Shown: positions 56,186 to 64,000 of the stretch, piece after piece
How positions within the stretch are numbered: the first letter of the stretch is position 1
How the letters are laid out: the number at the start of each line of letters is the position of its first letter
DNA from: Kocuria sp. TGY1127_2
GTDB taxonomy: Bacteria > Actinomycetota > Actinomycetes > Actinomycetales > Micrococcaceae
Length of the DNA: 64,000 nucleotides
Direction: 5' to 3'
Assembly: GCF_013394385.1 (NCBI RefSeq)
Contig: NZ_AP022834.1
Coordinates: 930,001 to 994,000 of the forward strand
Made by a program: the position numbers and the translations under genes
Notes under the pieces: generated by a model
Told to the model about the DNA's origin: nothing
Seen by the model: the letters and a program-made list of their open reading frames with translations, nothing else
The model's database searches: none

Positions 56186-57520
56186 CTAGTTTTCTTCCCG
56201 GGATTCGTCCGCGCGCTCGCGGGATGCTGCCCATTCTTTTTCTGGCCGGTAGTCTGGCAGGCCCATGTTCTTCCGGAGGGTTCGGCCCGGGTAACCATCC
56301 CGGTAGACGCCTCGCGAGCGGAGCTCAGGAACCACCCGGTCGACGAATTCGTCGAGTCCGCCAGGGGTGAGGTGGGGAATCAGGATGAAACCGTCCGCGG
56401 CACGCTCCTGGACGTAGAGGTCCATTTGACCGGCGATTTCTGCAGGCGTTCCTACGAAGGAGTGCTGCCCGGAAACTTCTACGACCAGCTCGCGAATCGA
56501 CAAATTCTTGTCCCTCGCCAAACGACGCCATTCCTCGACGACGGGACGCGGATCCTTGACCCGTCGCACGCGTCCCTGGGTCAACGATTCCGATTCGAAA
56601 TCCGGTTCGATGTCCGGAAGCGGTCCGTCGGGGTCGTAGGCGCTCAGGTCCTTTCCCCACTGCCTTTCGAGGAAAGCGATGGCTCCAGGACCGGAGACCT
56701 GCTGGAAAGCGACCTGGCGGGAACGTTCGACGGCGTCCTCATGTGTATCACCGATGATGTAGGTGACCCCAGGGTAGATCGACAGGTCATCCTTGGAACG
56801 TCCGAATCGTGCAAGACGGTCGGAAATGTCGGCGTAGAATTCCTGTCCGCCTTCGAGGCCGGAATGCCGCGTGAAAATCGCGTCCGCATTGGCGCACGCG
56901 AAATCACGGCCTGTAGGCGAATCACCGGCCTGGAAGAGTACCGGGTGGGTTTGCGGAGTCTTGTGCACGGGGAAACGCCCCGCAATGTCAAAGAATTCCG
57001 AGGAGAATTCGAACGGCCCGGCGTCGGACTCCCACATCTGCCGTGCGGCCGAAATGAAATCGACAGCCCTGCGGTAACGATCCGCGTAGTCGAGATAGCC
57101 GCCTCGCCGGAAATTCTCGCCGGTGAAGGCGTCATTGGTGGTGACCACATTCCACGCGGCCCGTCCGCCGGAAACGTGATCGAGAGTCGCCAATTTTCGG
57201 GCCAAATCATAAGGCTCGTTGAAAGTCGCACTCAACGTGCCTGCAAAACCGATGTGTTCCGTGACAGCGGCCAACGCGGACAATACGGTGACCGTTTCAG
57301 GACGACCGACAGTGTCCAGATCGAAAACTTTCCCTTTGTGCTCACGAAGTCGCAGGCCCTCGGCCAAGAACACGAAATCGAAAAGCCCGCGTTCTGCCGT
57401 TCGGCTGAAATGTTTGAAGCTGGAGAAATCGATATTGGAACCGGATTTAGGGTCCGACCAAACCGTGGTGTTATTGACCCCGGGGAAATGCGCCGCAAGG
57501 TGTACCTGACGTTGGCTCAT
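56186..57520 (-). CDS. NtaA/SnaA/DszA-type flavin-dependent monooxygenase
   Basis: 444 residues of the LLM class. Landmarks: LAAHFPGVNNTTVW, FDFVFLAEGLRLREH, GRPETVTVLSALAAVTEHIGFAGTLSATFNEPYDLARKLATLDHVSGGRAAWNVVTT split over the first 140 residues, and FQAGDSPTGRDFAC. It uses reduced FMN and O2, typically to attack C-S or C-N bonds. ATG 57520 has GGAG 5 bases upstream; GTG 57532 is less likely. First gene of a three-gene unit divergent from sulfurtransferase-sufE-tpx, which suggests organosulfur use. Confidence 0.93.
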   Translation of the reverse strand: MSQRQVHLAAHFPGVNNTTVWSDPKSGSNIDFSSFKHFSRTAERGLFDFVFLAEGLRLREHKGKVFDLDTVGRPETVTVLSALAAVTEHIGFAGTLSATFNEPYDLARKLATLDHVSGGRAAWNVVTTNDAFTGENFRRGGYLDYADRYRRAVDFISAARQMWESDAGPFEFSSEFFDIAGRFPVHKTPQTHPVLFQAGDSPTGRDFACANADAIFTRHSGLEGGQEFYADISDRLARFGRSKDDLSIYPGVTYIIGDTHEDAVERSRQVAFQQVSGPGAIAFLERQWGKDLSAYDPDGPLPDIEPDFESESLTQGRVRRVKDPRPVVEEWRRLARDKNLSIRELVVEVSGQHSFVGTPAEIAGQMDLYVQERAADGFILIPHLTPGGLDEFVDRVVPELRSRGVYRDGYPGRTLRKNMGLPDYRPEKEWAASRERADESREEN

Positions 57521-57604
57521 CCTGCTCCTCACTCGAAAAATGACTCGTGCTGATCGTTTGGACTGGGGAGCCTCTTGGGGCCTGCCATCTGGTCAGAGCA
57601 CTTG

Positions 57605-57618
57605 GCTGAAATTTCAGC
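57605..57618. promoter_or_regulatory. 14-bp palindrome between the LLM unit and the sulfurtransferase unit
   Basis: GCTGAAATTTCAGC is perfectly self-complementary. Forty bases on, GTCCGAAA occurs twice 11 bp apart (57658-57665 and 57669-57676). The divergent gap 57521-57769 has no gene. Confidence 0.65.
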
Positions 57619-57769
57619 GTAGGAGTCTTCCTGCGCAAGTGGAACGCCACTGTCACAGTCCGAAATATGTCCGAAAGCATTGCATGTGCCAAAGCTGTAA
57701 ATTCGGGAATAACAGAGATGCCCCAGGGCGTTCTCCCAAGAAGAGTTCCCGCTATCCAACGGAGGAAAA

Positions 57770-58675
57770 GTGTCAGCACCGAATGACAACAGCGCGAAGT
57801 TCGCCGAATATGCGCATCCGGAACGACTCGTCAGCACGCAGTGGGTCGCAGACCACGCCAAGGATCCGGGCGTCGTGATCGTGGAAAGCGACGAAGACGT
57901 CCTCCTCTACGAGACCGGCCACATTCCTGGTGCGGTCAAGGTCGACTGGCACACGGAACTCAACGATCCCGTGACCCGAGACTATGTGGACGGAAAAGCA
58001 TTCGCTGAGCTCATGTCCAAGAAGGGCATCAGCCGGGATACGACCATCGTTGTCTATGGCGACAAATCCAATTGGTGGGCCGCGTACGCGCTGTGGGTCT
58101 TCACACTGTTCGGACATCAGGACGTTCGACTCATGAACGGTGGCCGTGCCAAGTGGATCGAGGAAGACCGCGATGTGACAACTGACGTGCCCTCGCCGGC
58201 GCAGGGGGAGTACCCCGTCGTCGAACGCGAGGATGAGCGCATCCGTGCATACCTTCCGCAGGTCCGCGAGAGCATCGGCAGCCTTCCACTGATCGACGTG
58301 CGAAGCGCCGACGAGTACACAGGGCGCCGGACGCACATGCCCAATTACCCTGAGGAAGGGGCTCTTCGCGGAGGCCATATCCCAACGGCACATTCCGTCC
58401 CGTGGGCCCGTGCGGCCAATGAGGACGGTACATTCAAGTCCGCAGACGAGTTGCGTGGCATTTACCAGGACGAGCTTGGCCTCGAGCCGGAACAGGACAT
58501 CATCGCGTACTGCCGCATCGGCGAACGTTCTAGCCACACGTGGTTCGTTCTGGAACACCTGCTCGGATTCAACAATGTGCGCAATTACGACGGCTCATGG
58601 ACCGAGTGGGGCAACGCCGTCCGTGTACCCATCGTTCAGGGCGAAGAGCCCGGAGAGGCACCTTCAGCATCATGA
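57770..58675 (+). CDS. Thiosulfate/3-mercaptopyruvate sulfurtransferase (two rhodanese domains)
   Basis: 301 residues. The inactive N-terminal rhodanese domain has [26 protein letters not shown]; the catalytic one has [14 protein letters not shown] and the active-site loop [12 protein letters not shown] with Cys248. It carries sulfane sulfur as a persulfide. The Cys-Arg-Ile-Gly-Glu-Arg loop is that of actinobacterial CysA-type enzymes. GGAGG precedes the GTG start. Its stop overlaps the start of sufE (ATGA). Confidence 0.95.
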   Translation: MSAPNDNSAKFAEYAHPERLVSTQWVADHAKDPGVVIVESDEDVLLYETGHIPGAVKVDWHTELNDPVTRDYVDGKAFAELMSKKGISRDTTIVVYGDKSNWWAAYALWVFTLFGHQDVRLMNGGRAKWIEEDRDVTTDVPSPAQGEYPVVEREDERIRAYLPQVRESIGSLPLIDVRSADEYTGRRTHMPNYPEEGALRGGHIPTAHSVPWARAANEDGTFKSADELRGIYQDELGLEPEQDIIAYCRIGERSSHTWFVLEHLLGFNNVRNYDGSWTEWGNAVRVPIVQGEEPGEAPSAS

Positions 58676-59115
58676 CCCAGACCGCAACCGAACTTCCCGA
58701 ATCACTGCAGGAGATCGTGGAAGAGTTTGCCGAACTTCCGCCTCAGGACCGTCTGCAGCTCCTCCTCGAATTCAGCAACGGCCTGCCTGAGCTTCCCGCT
58801 CGGTTCAAGGACCACCCCGAGTTGCTCGAGCCCGTGCCGGAGTGCCAGTCGCCGATCTTCCTCGTGACCGAGGTCGAGGAGGACAGCACCGTTCGTCTGT
58901 ACTTCTCCGCGCCACCGGAAGCTCCCACGACTCGAGGTTTCGCGGGGATTCTCCACGAAGGACTCGACGGAAAATCTGCCGACATCGTCGCTGGCGTCCC
59001 CTCGGACTTGCCGTTGCGGCTCTCCCTCACCCAGGCAGTCAGTCCTTTGAGGTTGAATGGGATGAGCGGCATGCTGGCGCGCATTCAGCGTCAGGTCGCC
59101 GAGAAAACCGAGTAG
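58672..59115 (+). CDS. sufE: SufE-family sulfur acceptor
   Basis: 147 residues. The acceptor cysteine is Cys58 in [15 protein letters not shown], the position of the SufE active Cys. The C-terminal region [20 protein letters not shown] is the family's closing helix. SufE takes a persulfide from a desulfurase; here its start overlaps the sulfurtransferase stop, so the rhodanese protein may be the donor (inference). The usual SufS/SufBCD genes are not nearby. Confidence 0.92.
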   Translation: MTQTATELPESLQEIVEEFAELPPQDRLQLLLEFSNGLPELPARFKDHPELLEPVPECQSPIFLVTEVEEDSTVRLYFSAPPEAPTTRGFAGILHEGLDGKSADIVAGVPSDLPLRLSLTQAVSPLRLNGMSGMLARIQRQVAEKTE

Positions 59116-59162
59116 GCAGTTCATCGTCCAGCTGAGCGAATACACGAGACAGAGGAATACAC

Positions 59163-59663
59163 ATGGCTGAAATCACCTTCAAGGGAAATCCGACCCAGAC
59201 CTCGGGCGACTTGCCCGACAAAGGATCGACCCCTCCCGCGTTCACCCTGGCAGGAACCGACTTGGGGGAAGTCACCGAGAACGACTTCCAGGGAAAAACC
59301 ATCGTCTTGAATATCTTTCCTTCGGTGGATACCGGAGTTTGCGCGGCGAGTGTCCGAAAGTTCAACGAAGAAGCAGCCGGCCTCAACGATGTTGCGGTCG
59401 TGTGCGTCTCGAACGATCTTCCCTTTGCACTGGGTCGCTTTTGCGGTGCCGAGGGTATCGACAATGTCGTGACCGCCTCGGGGTTCCGCTCTACCTTCGG
59501 CGATGACTACGGGGTCCGGATCACCGACGGTCCGATGGAAGGGCTCCTGGCGCGGTCCGTCGTCGTGATCAGCCCTCAAGGCGAAGTGGTTTACACCCAG
59601 CTCGTCCCGGAAATCGGTCAGGAACCCGACTACGATTCGGCGATTACGGCCGCCCGGGGCTAA
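59163..59663 (+). CDS. tpx: Thiol peroxidase
   Basis: 166 residues of the atypical 2-Cys peroxiredoxin Tpx family. The peroxidatic Cys60 is in [15 protein letters not shown] (usually TxVC), and the resolving Cys94 in FALGRFC; the spacing of 34 matches E. coli Tpx. It reduces lipid and other hydroperoxides with thioredoxin. GAGG precedes the ATG. It lies 47 bases after sufE, and a terminator follows, so it may share the sulfurtransferase transcript. Confidence 0.96.
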   Translation: MAEITFKGNPTQTSGDLPDKGSTPPAFTLAGTDLGEVTENDFQGKTIVLNIFPSVDTGVCAASVRKFNEEAAGLNDVAVVCVSNDLPFALGRFCGAEGIDNVVTASGFRSTFGDDYGVRITDGPMEGLLARSVVVISPQGEVVYTQLVPEIGQEPDYDSAITAARG

Positions 59664-59689
59664 ACCGAGAAATCGGCAGGAACAGACTT

Positions 59690-59729
59690 CACCCCGTCAC
59701 GGAGCCCGGGCCCCGTGACGGGGTGTTTT
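59690..59729 (+). terminator. Terminator after tpx
   Basis: A 13-bp perfect stem (CACCCCGTCACGG and its complement), a 10-base loop and TTTT. Confidence 0.92.
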
Positions 59730-59866
59730 CGCGTCCGAACCACTTCATGTGAAAGAACCGAACCTGAATTATGGCATGTTGGTAGGTTCCCTTTTGTGAG
59801 CGCCATTCCTCGGGGATCCGGGTGGTAGCCTGAACTAAATTTGGCGTTCAACCCCTGGGGAGAATT

Positions 59867-61348
59867 GTGTCCAGCAGTAGCACCGAGTCGGAGAATTTCA
59901 CGCCCGAAGGCCTCAAGCGTGGGCTTCGGAACCGGCATATGCAGATGATCGCCATTGGCGGCGCCATCGGCACTGGACTTTTTCTCGCCTCCGGCGGAAC
60001 CATCGCGGACGCTGGCCCAGGAGGCGCACTCGCGGCCTACGCCGTCATCGGTCTGATGGTCCTCTTGCTCATGCAATCTCTGGGGGAAATGGCCGCCCAT
60101 CTGCCGGTGGCCGGATCGTTCCAGACGTACGCTACGCGATTTGTGAGCCCGTCCTTCGGCTTCGCGATGGGATGGAACTATTGGTTCAACTGGGCCATCA
60201 CGGTTGCCGCCGAACTGGTGGCGGCCGGGCTCATCATGTCGTTCTGGCTGCCCGACGTGCCGGGCTGGATTTGGGCTGCAGTGTTTCTGGTCTTGCTGAC
60301 GGCGCTCAACGCGCTGTCGGCACGCGCTTATGGCGAAGGCGAGTTCTGGCTGGCAGCCGTCAAGGTTGCGGCCGTCATCGTTTTCCTGATTGCCGGGATC
60401 CTGATGATCGTGGGCATCATCGGCGGGAACTCCCCGGGCTTCTCGAATTGGACCGAAGGGGACGCACCCTTCAGCGGTGGGTTCATCTCGATCATTTCGG
60501 TCTTCATGATCGCCGGCTTCTCGTTCCAGGGAACCGAAATGATCGGTGTGGCCGCGGGCGAAGCCGAGAATCCGCGCCGGGACGTCCCCAAAGCGTTGCG
60601 TTCCGTGTTCTGGCGCATCATGCTCTTCTACATTGGAGCTATTGCGGTGATCGGTTTTCTGATTCCGTACACCGACCCGAACCTGCTGAGAAGCGACGAA
60701 TCGGATATCGCTTTCTCCCCCTTCACCCTGGTTTTCGAAAGAGCCGGGGTCGCATTTGCCGCTTCCCTCATGAACGCCGTGATCCTCACGGCCATCCTTT
60801 CAGCGGGCAATTCAGGTCTCTACGCTTCGACCCGTATGCTTCTTTCCCTCGCGCTCGAAGGCAAGGCACCGAAAATTTTTGCCAGAGTGAATAAGCGCGG
60901 GATACCCATGCCCGCCTTGATCGCGACGGCGTGTGTCGGCCTGGCCGGATTCATCACGGCCGTGGTGGGGCAAGGTGCCGCCTACACGTGGTTGGTCAAT
61001 ATCTCCGGTCTTTCAGGATTCATCGTGTGGGTCGGGATAGCGGTATGCCATTTCAGATTCCGCAGGGCCTACGTGGCGCAGGGGTTTGATCTCAAGGACC
61101 TCCCGTACAAGGCGCCCCTTTTTCCTTTGGGGCCGATTATCGCTTTCGTGCTGTGCATTGTGGTCATCCTTGGCCAGAACTACGAGGCCGTTTTCAAGGG
61201 CCAGCTTTTCCATGTGTTGAGTTCCTACATCGGGTTGCCGGTCTTCTTGCTGGTGTGGCTTGGGCACAAACTCATCACTCGCTCGAAATCGGTGACCTTG
61301 GAGGAAGCTGACGTTCAGTCGTTGGCTCCGCGAAACCACAATGTCTGA
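59867..61348 (+). CDS. Amino acid permease, LysP-like
   Basis: 493 residues with twelve membrane segments. The AAT-family start RNRHMQMIAIGGAIGTGLFLASG, the conserved loop GVAAGEAENPRRDVPKA and FTLVFERAGVAFAASLMNAVILTAILSAGNSGLYASTRML split across helices 7-8 resemble lysine-specific LysP most closely. It should import lysine or a related amino acid with H+. GGGGAG lies 5 bases before the GTG start. Confidence 0.9.
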   Translation: MSSSSTESENFTPEGLKRGLRNRHMQMIAIGGAIGTGLFLASGGTIADAGPGGALAAYAVIGLMVLLLMQSLGEMAAHLPVAGSFQTYATRFVSPSFGFAMGWNYWFNWAITVAAELVAAGLIMSFWLPDVPGWIWAAVFLVLLTALNALSARAYGEGEFWLAAVKVAAVIVFLIAGILMIVGIIGGNSPGFSNWTEGDAPFSGGFISIISVFMIAGFSFQGTEMIGVAAGEAENPRRDVPKALRSVFWRIMLFYIGAIAVIGFLIPYTDPNLLRSDESDIAFSPFTLVFERAGVAFAASLMNAVILTAILSAGNSGLYASTRMLLSLALEGKAPKIFARVNKRGIPMPALIATACVGLAGFITAVVGQGAAYTWLVNISGLSGFIVWVGIAVCHFRFRRAYVAQGFDLKDLPYKAPLFPLGPIIAFVLCIVVILGQNYEAVFKGQLFHVLSSYIGLPVFLLVWLGHKLITRSKSVTLEEADVQSLAPRNHNV

Positions 61349-61470
61349 GGCATGTGACGACTTCGCGTCGCTTCCCCGGCGAAGTCCTCCATGCACCGGC
61401 TGAGCAGATCCGGATGAGGTAGATAACCTTGCCCGTGGGAAAGCCCTGTTGATAACCTGCACGGAGACAC

Positions 61471-61518
61471 AAAGCGGTGGGCCTGCGGATATTTTTATCC
61501 ACGGTGCACCGCTTTTTT
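61471..61518 (+). terminator. Terminator after the permease gene
   Basis: AAAGCGGTG and CACCGCTTT form the outer stem, a smaller inner hairpin (GGATA/TATCC) lies between, and six T follow. It ends 108 bases before the next start. Confidence 0.82.
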
Positions 61519-61626
61519 GCACCGCTCCTGGACCGACCGGTGGCATCCGTCCCGGTCGAAGTTTTTGACGGATGGCCTCGGCGGCCTGGAAGTGAATCAT
61601 ATTTCTCTGACCGTCAGGAGTGCTTG

Positions 61627-63126
61627 ATGACCACCGAAAGTTCTTCTTCGAATATGCCGGAAGGTTCGGGGCCGCACAGCCCGGACACGGGTTCGCTTCG
61701 AGCAGCCGCGTTGAGCGAGGAGCCCCGCCGCACGGCGCGACTCCGCGTCCTCTCTGCTTCCCTTTTGGTAGCGCTCGGGGGTTTGCTCTACGGCTACGAC
61801 ACCGGCGTCATCTCCGGAACCCTCGCGCAGATCGCTCAGGACTACGGGGTGAGCGAACACGGGATAACGGCCGAGTTCATCACCTCGTTCATTCTCGCCG
61901 GTGCCGTCCTGGGCGCCCTGGGGGCCAGCTTCTTCGCTCGTCGCTTCGGGCGGCGCATCACAATCATTACGGTCGCATCGGTCTTCGTCCTCGGGGTCGT
62001 GTTCTGCGCCCTTTCGCCGAATCCTTACATCATGATGGCGAGCCGTTTCTTCCTCGGCCTGGCGGTGGGCGGTTCAACCCAGACCATTCCGACCTATATC
62101 TCGGAGCTTGCCCCGAAGAACAAGCGCGGCAGCTACGTGACTTTCTTCAATATCGCGATCGGTGTAGGGATTCTGACGGCGGCACTCGTCAACTACTTCC
62201 TGCGCGATGTGGAATGGCACTGGAAAATCGTTGTCGCCGCTATTCCGGCCATCGTGCTGGTGATCGGCATGATTCCGCTGCCTGAAAGCCCGCGGTGGTT
62301 GGTCAGTCAGGGAGAGGTCGATACGGCGACCCAAGTGCTCGAGTGGGTTCGACCCAGTGAAAAAACCGCGAAATCGGAGATCCGTGACATCGAACGCACT
62401 CGTCGTAAAGCGCAGCGGCAGGCCGCGAAGAGCGAATGGTCCGCAATGTTCACCGAGAAATGGATGCGACCAGCGATTATTGCGGGTGTCGCCGTCGCGA
62501 TTTTCACGCAGATTACTGGCCTGGAGATGATGATCTATTACACGCCGACTTTGTTGACGCACGTTGGTCTGCCGTCGGATATCGGTCTCAGCATCAACGT
62601 CATGGTCGGCGTGGTCTACGTCGTGATGACCGCGGTGGGTCGGTTCATCGTGGATCGCATGGGCAGGCGGACCCTCATGTTGTGGACACTGCCGTTTGCG
62701 GCGCTGTGGATCTTGCTTTTCGGTATCACTCTCTCCGTTGGCGGCAACGACCCCAACCTGCCGCTCATGCTGACCTTCCTCGTGCTGTTCATGCTTTTCC
62801 AAGCAGGTGGTATCCAGGTCGTGGGTTGGCTCATGGGCTCCGAACTCTATCCACTCAAGGTGCGCACTTCGGCCACGAGCCTGCACGCGATGGCACTGTG
62901 GGGCTCGAACCTCTTGGTCACCTCCACGGCCTTGACACTGGTCAATTTCTTGTCGCCGGGCGGCGCGATGATGGTCTATGCGGCCCTCAACGTGATTGCG
63001 TGGATCGTGATCTACTTCCGGGTCCCCGAGACCAAGGACCGAAGTCTTGAAGACATCGAGTCCAGCCTGCGTGACGAGGAATTCCTCCCCTTGAAACGCA
63101 AGCGGCTGGCCCAGGAACGAGCCTGA
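61627..63126 (+). CDS. Sugar-porter family MFS transporter
   Basis: 499 residues with twelve membrane segments. Sugar-porter signatures are all present: ALGGLLYGYDTGVISGTL in helix 1, RFGRR after helix 2, PESPRWL after helix 6, QITGLEMMIYYTPTLL in helix 7, RMGRRTLM after helix 8 and VPETKDRSLEDIE after helix 12. It probably brings in a monosaccharide or polyol with H+. ATG 61627 has AGGAG 6 bases upstream and is preferred to the longer open frame, which begins near the terminator. Confidence 0.93.
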   Translation: MTTESSSSNMPEGSGPHSPDTGSLRAAALSEEPRRTARLRVLSASLLVALGGLLYGYDTGVISGTLAQIAQDYGVSEHGITAEFITSFILAGAVLGALGASFFARRFGRRITIITVASVFVLGVVFCALSPNPYIMMASRFFLGLAVGGSTQTIPTYISELAPKNKRGSYVTFFNIAIGVGILTAALVNYFLRDVEWHWKIVVAAIPAIVLVIGMIPLPESPRWLVSQGEVDTATQVLEWVRPSEKTAKSEIRDIERTRRKAQRQAAKSEWSAMFTEKWMRPAIIAGVAVAIFTQITGLEMMIYYTPTLLTHVGLPSDIGLSINVMVGVVYVVMTAVGRFIVDRMGRRTLMLWTLPFAALWILLFGITLSVGGNDPNLPLMLTFLVLFMLFQAGGIQVVGWLMGSELYPLKVRTSATSLHAMALWGSNLLVTSTALTLVNFLSPGGAMMVYAALNVIAWIVIYFRVPETKDRSLEDIESSLRDEEFLPLKRKRLAQERA

Positions 63127-63564
63127 GCGCACGAACGACTAAAAAGGCGCGCGTCCGCCGCAATGAGTACCCACGCCCGAGGGCGCACCCGCGAGGTCAT
63201 AGCTTGTGGGAGTGGCCTCGGGCGTTGCGCATCTCGTCCGGATTCTTGAAGGGTCCCCCTGAATGTTTGCCGACGAGCGGGATCGCAGACCATTGCAATG
63301 ACATCGATTGGAGCGACTGAATAAGGCACCTTCTGCGCATTCGTCCCATTTTGGCACTCTCCGGGGCATGTTCAGGGGCTGGCCAAAGGCTTGGAGTATC
63401 CCTAAAATCCTCGACAACCATGTGGGAAAATATGGACAACAGTGGGTTTGTGTGGCACGCCATTTCCCTCCATTTCGGGCATATTGCCGGGGAATGAACG
63501 ATTGTTGCCATTGAAAGAAACTTATCCTTATATGAAATTTCGCCCGTGGTGGAAGGAAAAAACG
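63127..63564. other. Intergenic region with no supported gene
   Basis: A minus-strand frame of about 100 codons (63197-63511) matches nothing I know, and its composition is unlike neighbouring genes. The last 150 bases are A+T-rich and lead into the promoter of the next gene. Confidence 0.5.
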
Positions 63565-63593
63565 TTGACCGTGAGTTGCTATGTGGTTAGGTT
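63565..63593 (+). promoter_or_regulatory. Promoter of the PRC-barrel gene
   Basis: TTGACC (63565-63570), 17 bases, TAGGTT (63588-63593). The A+T-rich stretch TTTATATAG follows. The leader to ATG 63670 would be about 70 bases. Confidence 0.6.
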
Positions 63594-63669
63594 GTTTATA
63601 TAGCTCGGAATCACTTGGTTTCGAATTGGATTGGTAATTCAACCGACCAGCGATCAGAAGGTAGTGACC

Positions 63670-64000
63670 ATGACTAATAACCAGAACATTGAGTCCCTGC
63701 GCAACAGCACAGTTTACGGAAACAACGGCGACAAGATCGGCAAGGTCGGGGAGATTTATCTCGACGACCAGACCAACGAGCCGACGTTCGCTACGGTCAA
63801 TACCGGCCTCTTCGGTTCCAAGGAAACCTTTGTGCCCTTGAACCAAGCCCGCGCTTCCGATGACGGCCTGACGGTTCCTTATGACAAGGATTTCGTCAAA
63901 GATGCCCCGAACATCGATGACGACGGTTCGTTGACCCCCGAGGAAGAGCAGCGTATCTACGAGTACTACTCGCTGGACGGCAGCAACTCGGGACGAGACA
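63670..64000 (+). CDS. PRC-barrel domain protein (3' end outside window)
   Basis: ATG 63670 with AGAAGG 8 bases upstream opens 110 codons that run off the window. ESLRNSTVYGNNGDKIGKVGEIYLDDQTNEPTFATVNTGLF is a PRC-barrel, followed by ETFVPLNQARASDDGLTVPYDKDFVKDAP. The downstream half in such proteins is usually a DUF2382 domain, likely beyond the edge. These acidic proteins are commonly stress-induced in actinobacteria. Confidence 0.88.
   Translation, partial: MTNNQNIESLRNSTVYGNNGDKIGKVGEIYLDDQTNEPTFATVNTGLFGSKETFVPLNQARASDDGLTVPYDKDFVKDAPNIDDDGSLTPEEEQRIYEYYSLDGSNSGRD

Noticed and set aside
63197-63511. A minus-strand frame of 104 codons between the sugar porter and the PRC-barrel gene
   Set aside because: No family resemblance, no ribosome site, and unlike codon composition; treated as intergenic.

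Overview
The window is a G+C-rich chromosomal segment of an actinobacterium, most likely a member of the Micrococcales close to Micrococcaceae. Reasons: a CIRCE-controlled groES-groEL pair whose GroEL ends in an acidic tail; the run guaB - guaB3-type paralogue - SURF1 - DUF3817 - guaA; a PF13454-type FAD protein beside SnaA/DszA-type monooxygenases; and many start codons placed 6-8 bases after a TANNNT box, the layout of leaderless actinobacterial mRNAs. The genus assignment is an inference from gene content, not from a search.

Layout. 1-18.9 kb is mostly core: a THUMP-like methyltransferase (cut by the window start), the chaperonin operon, a membrane acyltransferase with the decayed 3' end of a second copy before it, GMP synthesis genes, a large degenerate helicase-nuclease coupled to a small conserved protein, then a minus-strand run (SAF-domain protein, FmdB-type zinc ribbon, 5-formyl-THF cyclo-ligase). 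19-33 kb holds galU, a membrane protein, a CYTH-CHAD protein, a DedA-like protein, tRNA-Ala(CGC), a LysR-type ligand-binding protein, MscS, NUDIX, a ProX-like lipoprotein, an aminotransferase, exonuclease VII (xseAB) and rmuC.

33-48 kb is mosaic and looks accessory: a broken ABC exporter, OsmC, ychF, an antitoxin-like remnant, four regulator/enzyme cassettes with visible dyad or repeated operators (three intact TetR, one WYL), a TetR pseudogene with two in-frame stops, and hydrolases, SDRs and a YdeI-type protein. 48-53.3 kb carries an MFS transporter, Kup and an ltrA gene broken by three frameshifts.

53.3-59.7 kb is a divergent sulfur/redox locus: two LLM flavin monooxygenases and a FAD/NAD(P) protein on one side, sulfurtransferase - SufE - Tpx on the other, with a perfect 14-bp palindrome between them. 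59.8-64 kb has a LysP-type permease, a sugar-porter MFS and a PRC-barrel stress-type protein cut by the window end.

The less ordinary items are the helicase-like protein with a dead-looking P-loop plus its coupled partner, the recurrent leaderless-promoter grammar, the 17-bp inverted repeat at the scar in the ABC pseudogene, and several well-defined local operators. I found no CRISPR array, phage or complete insertion sequence.
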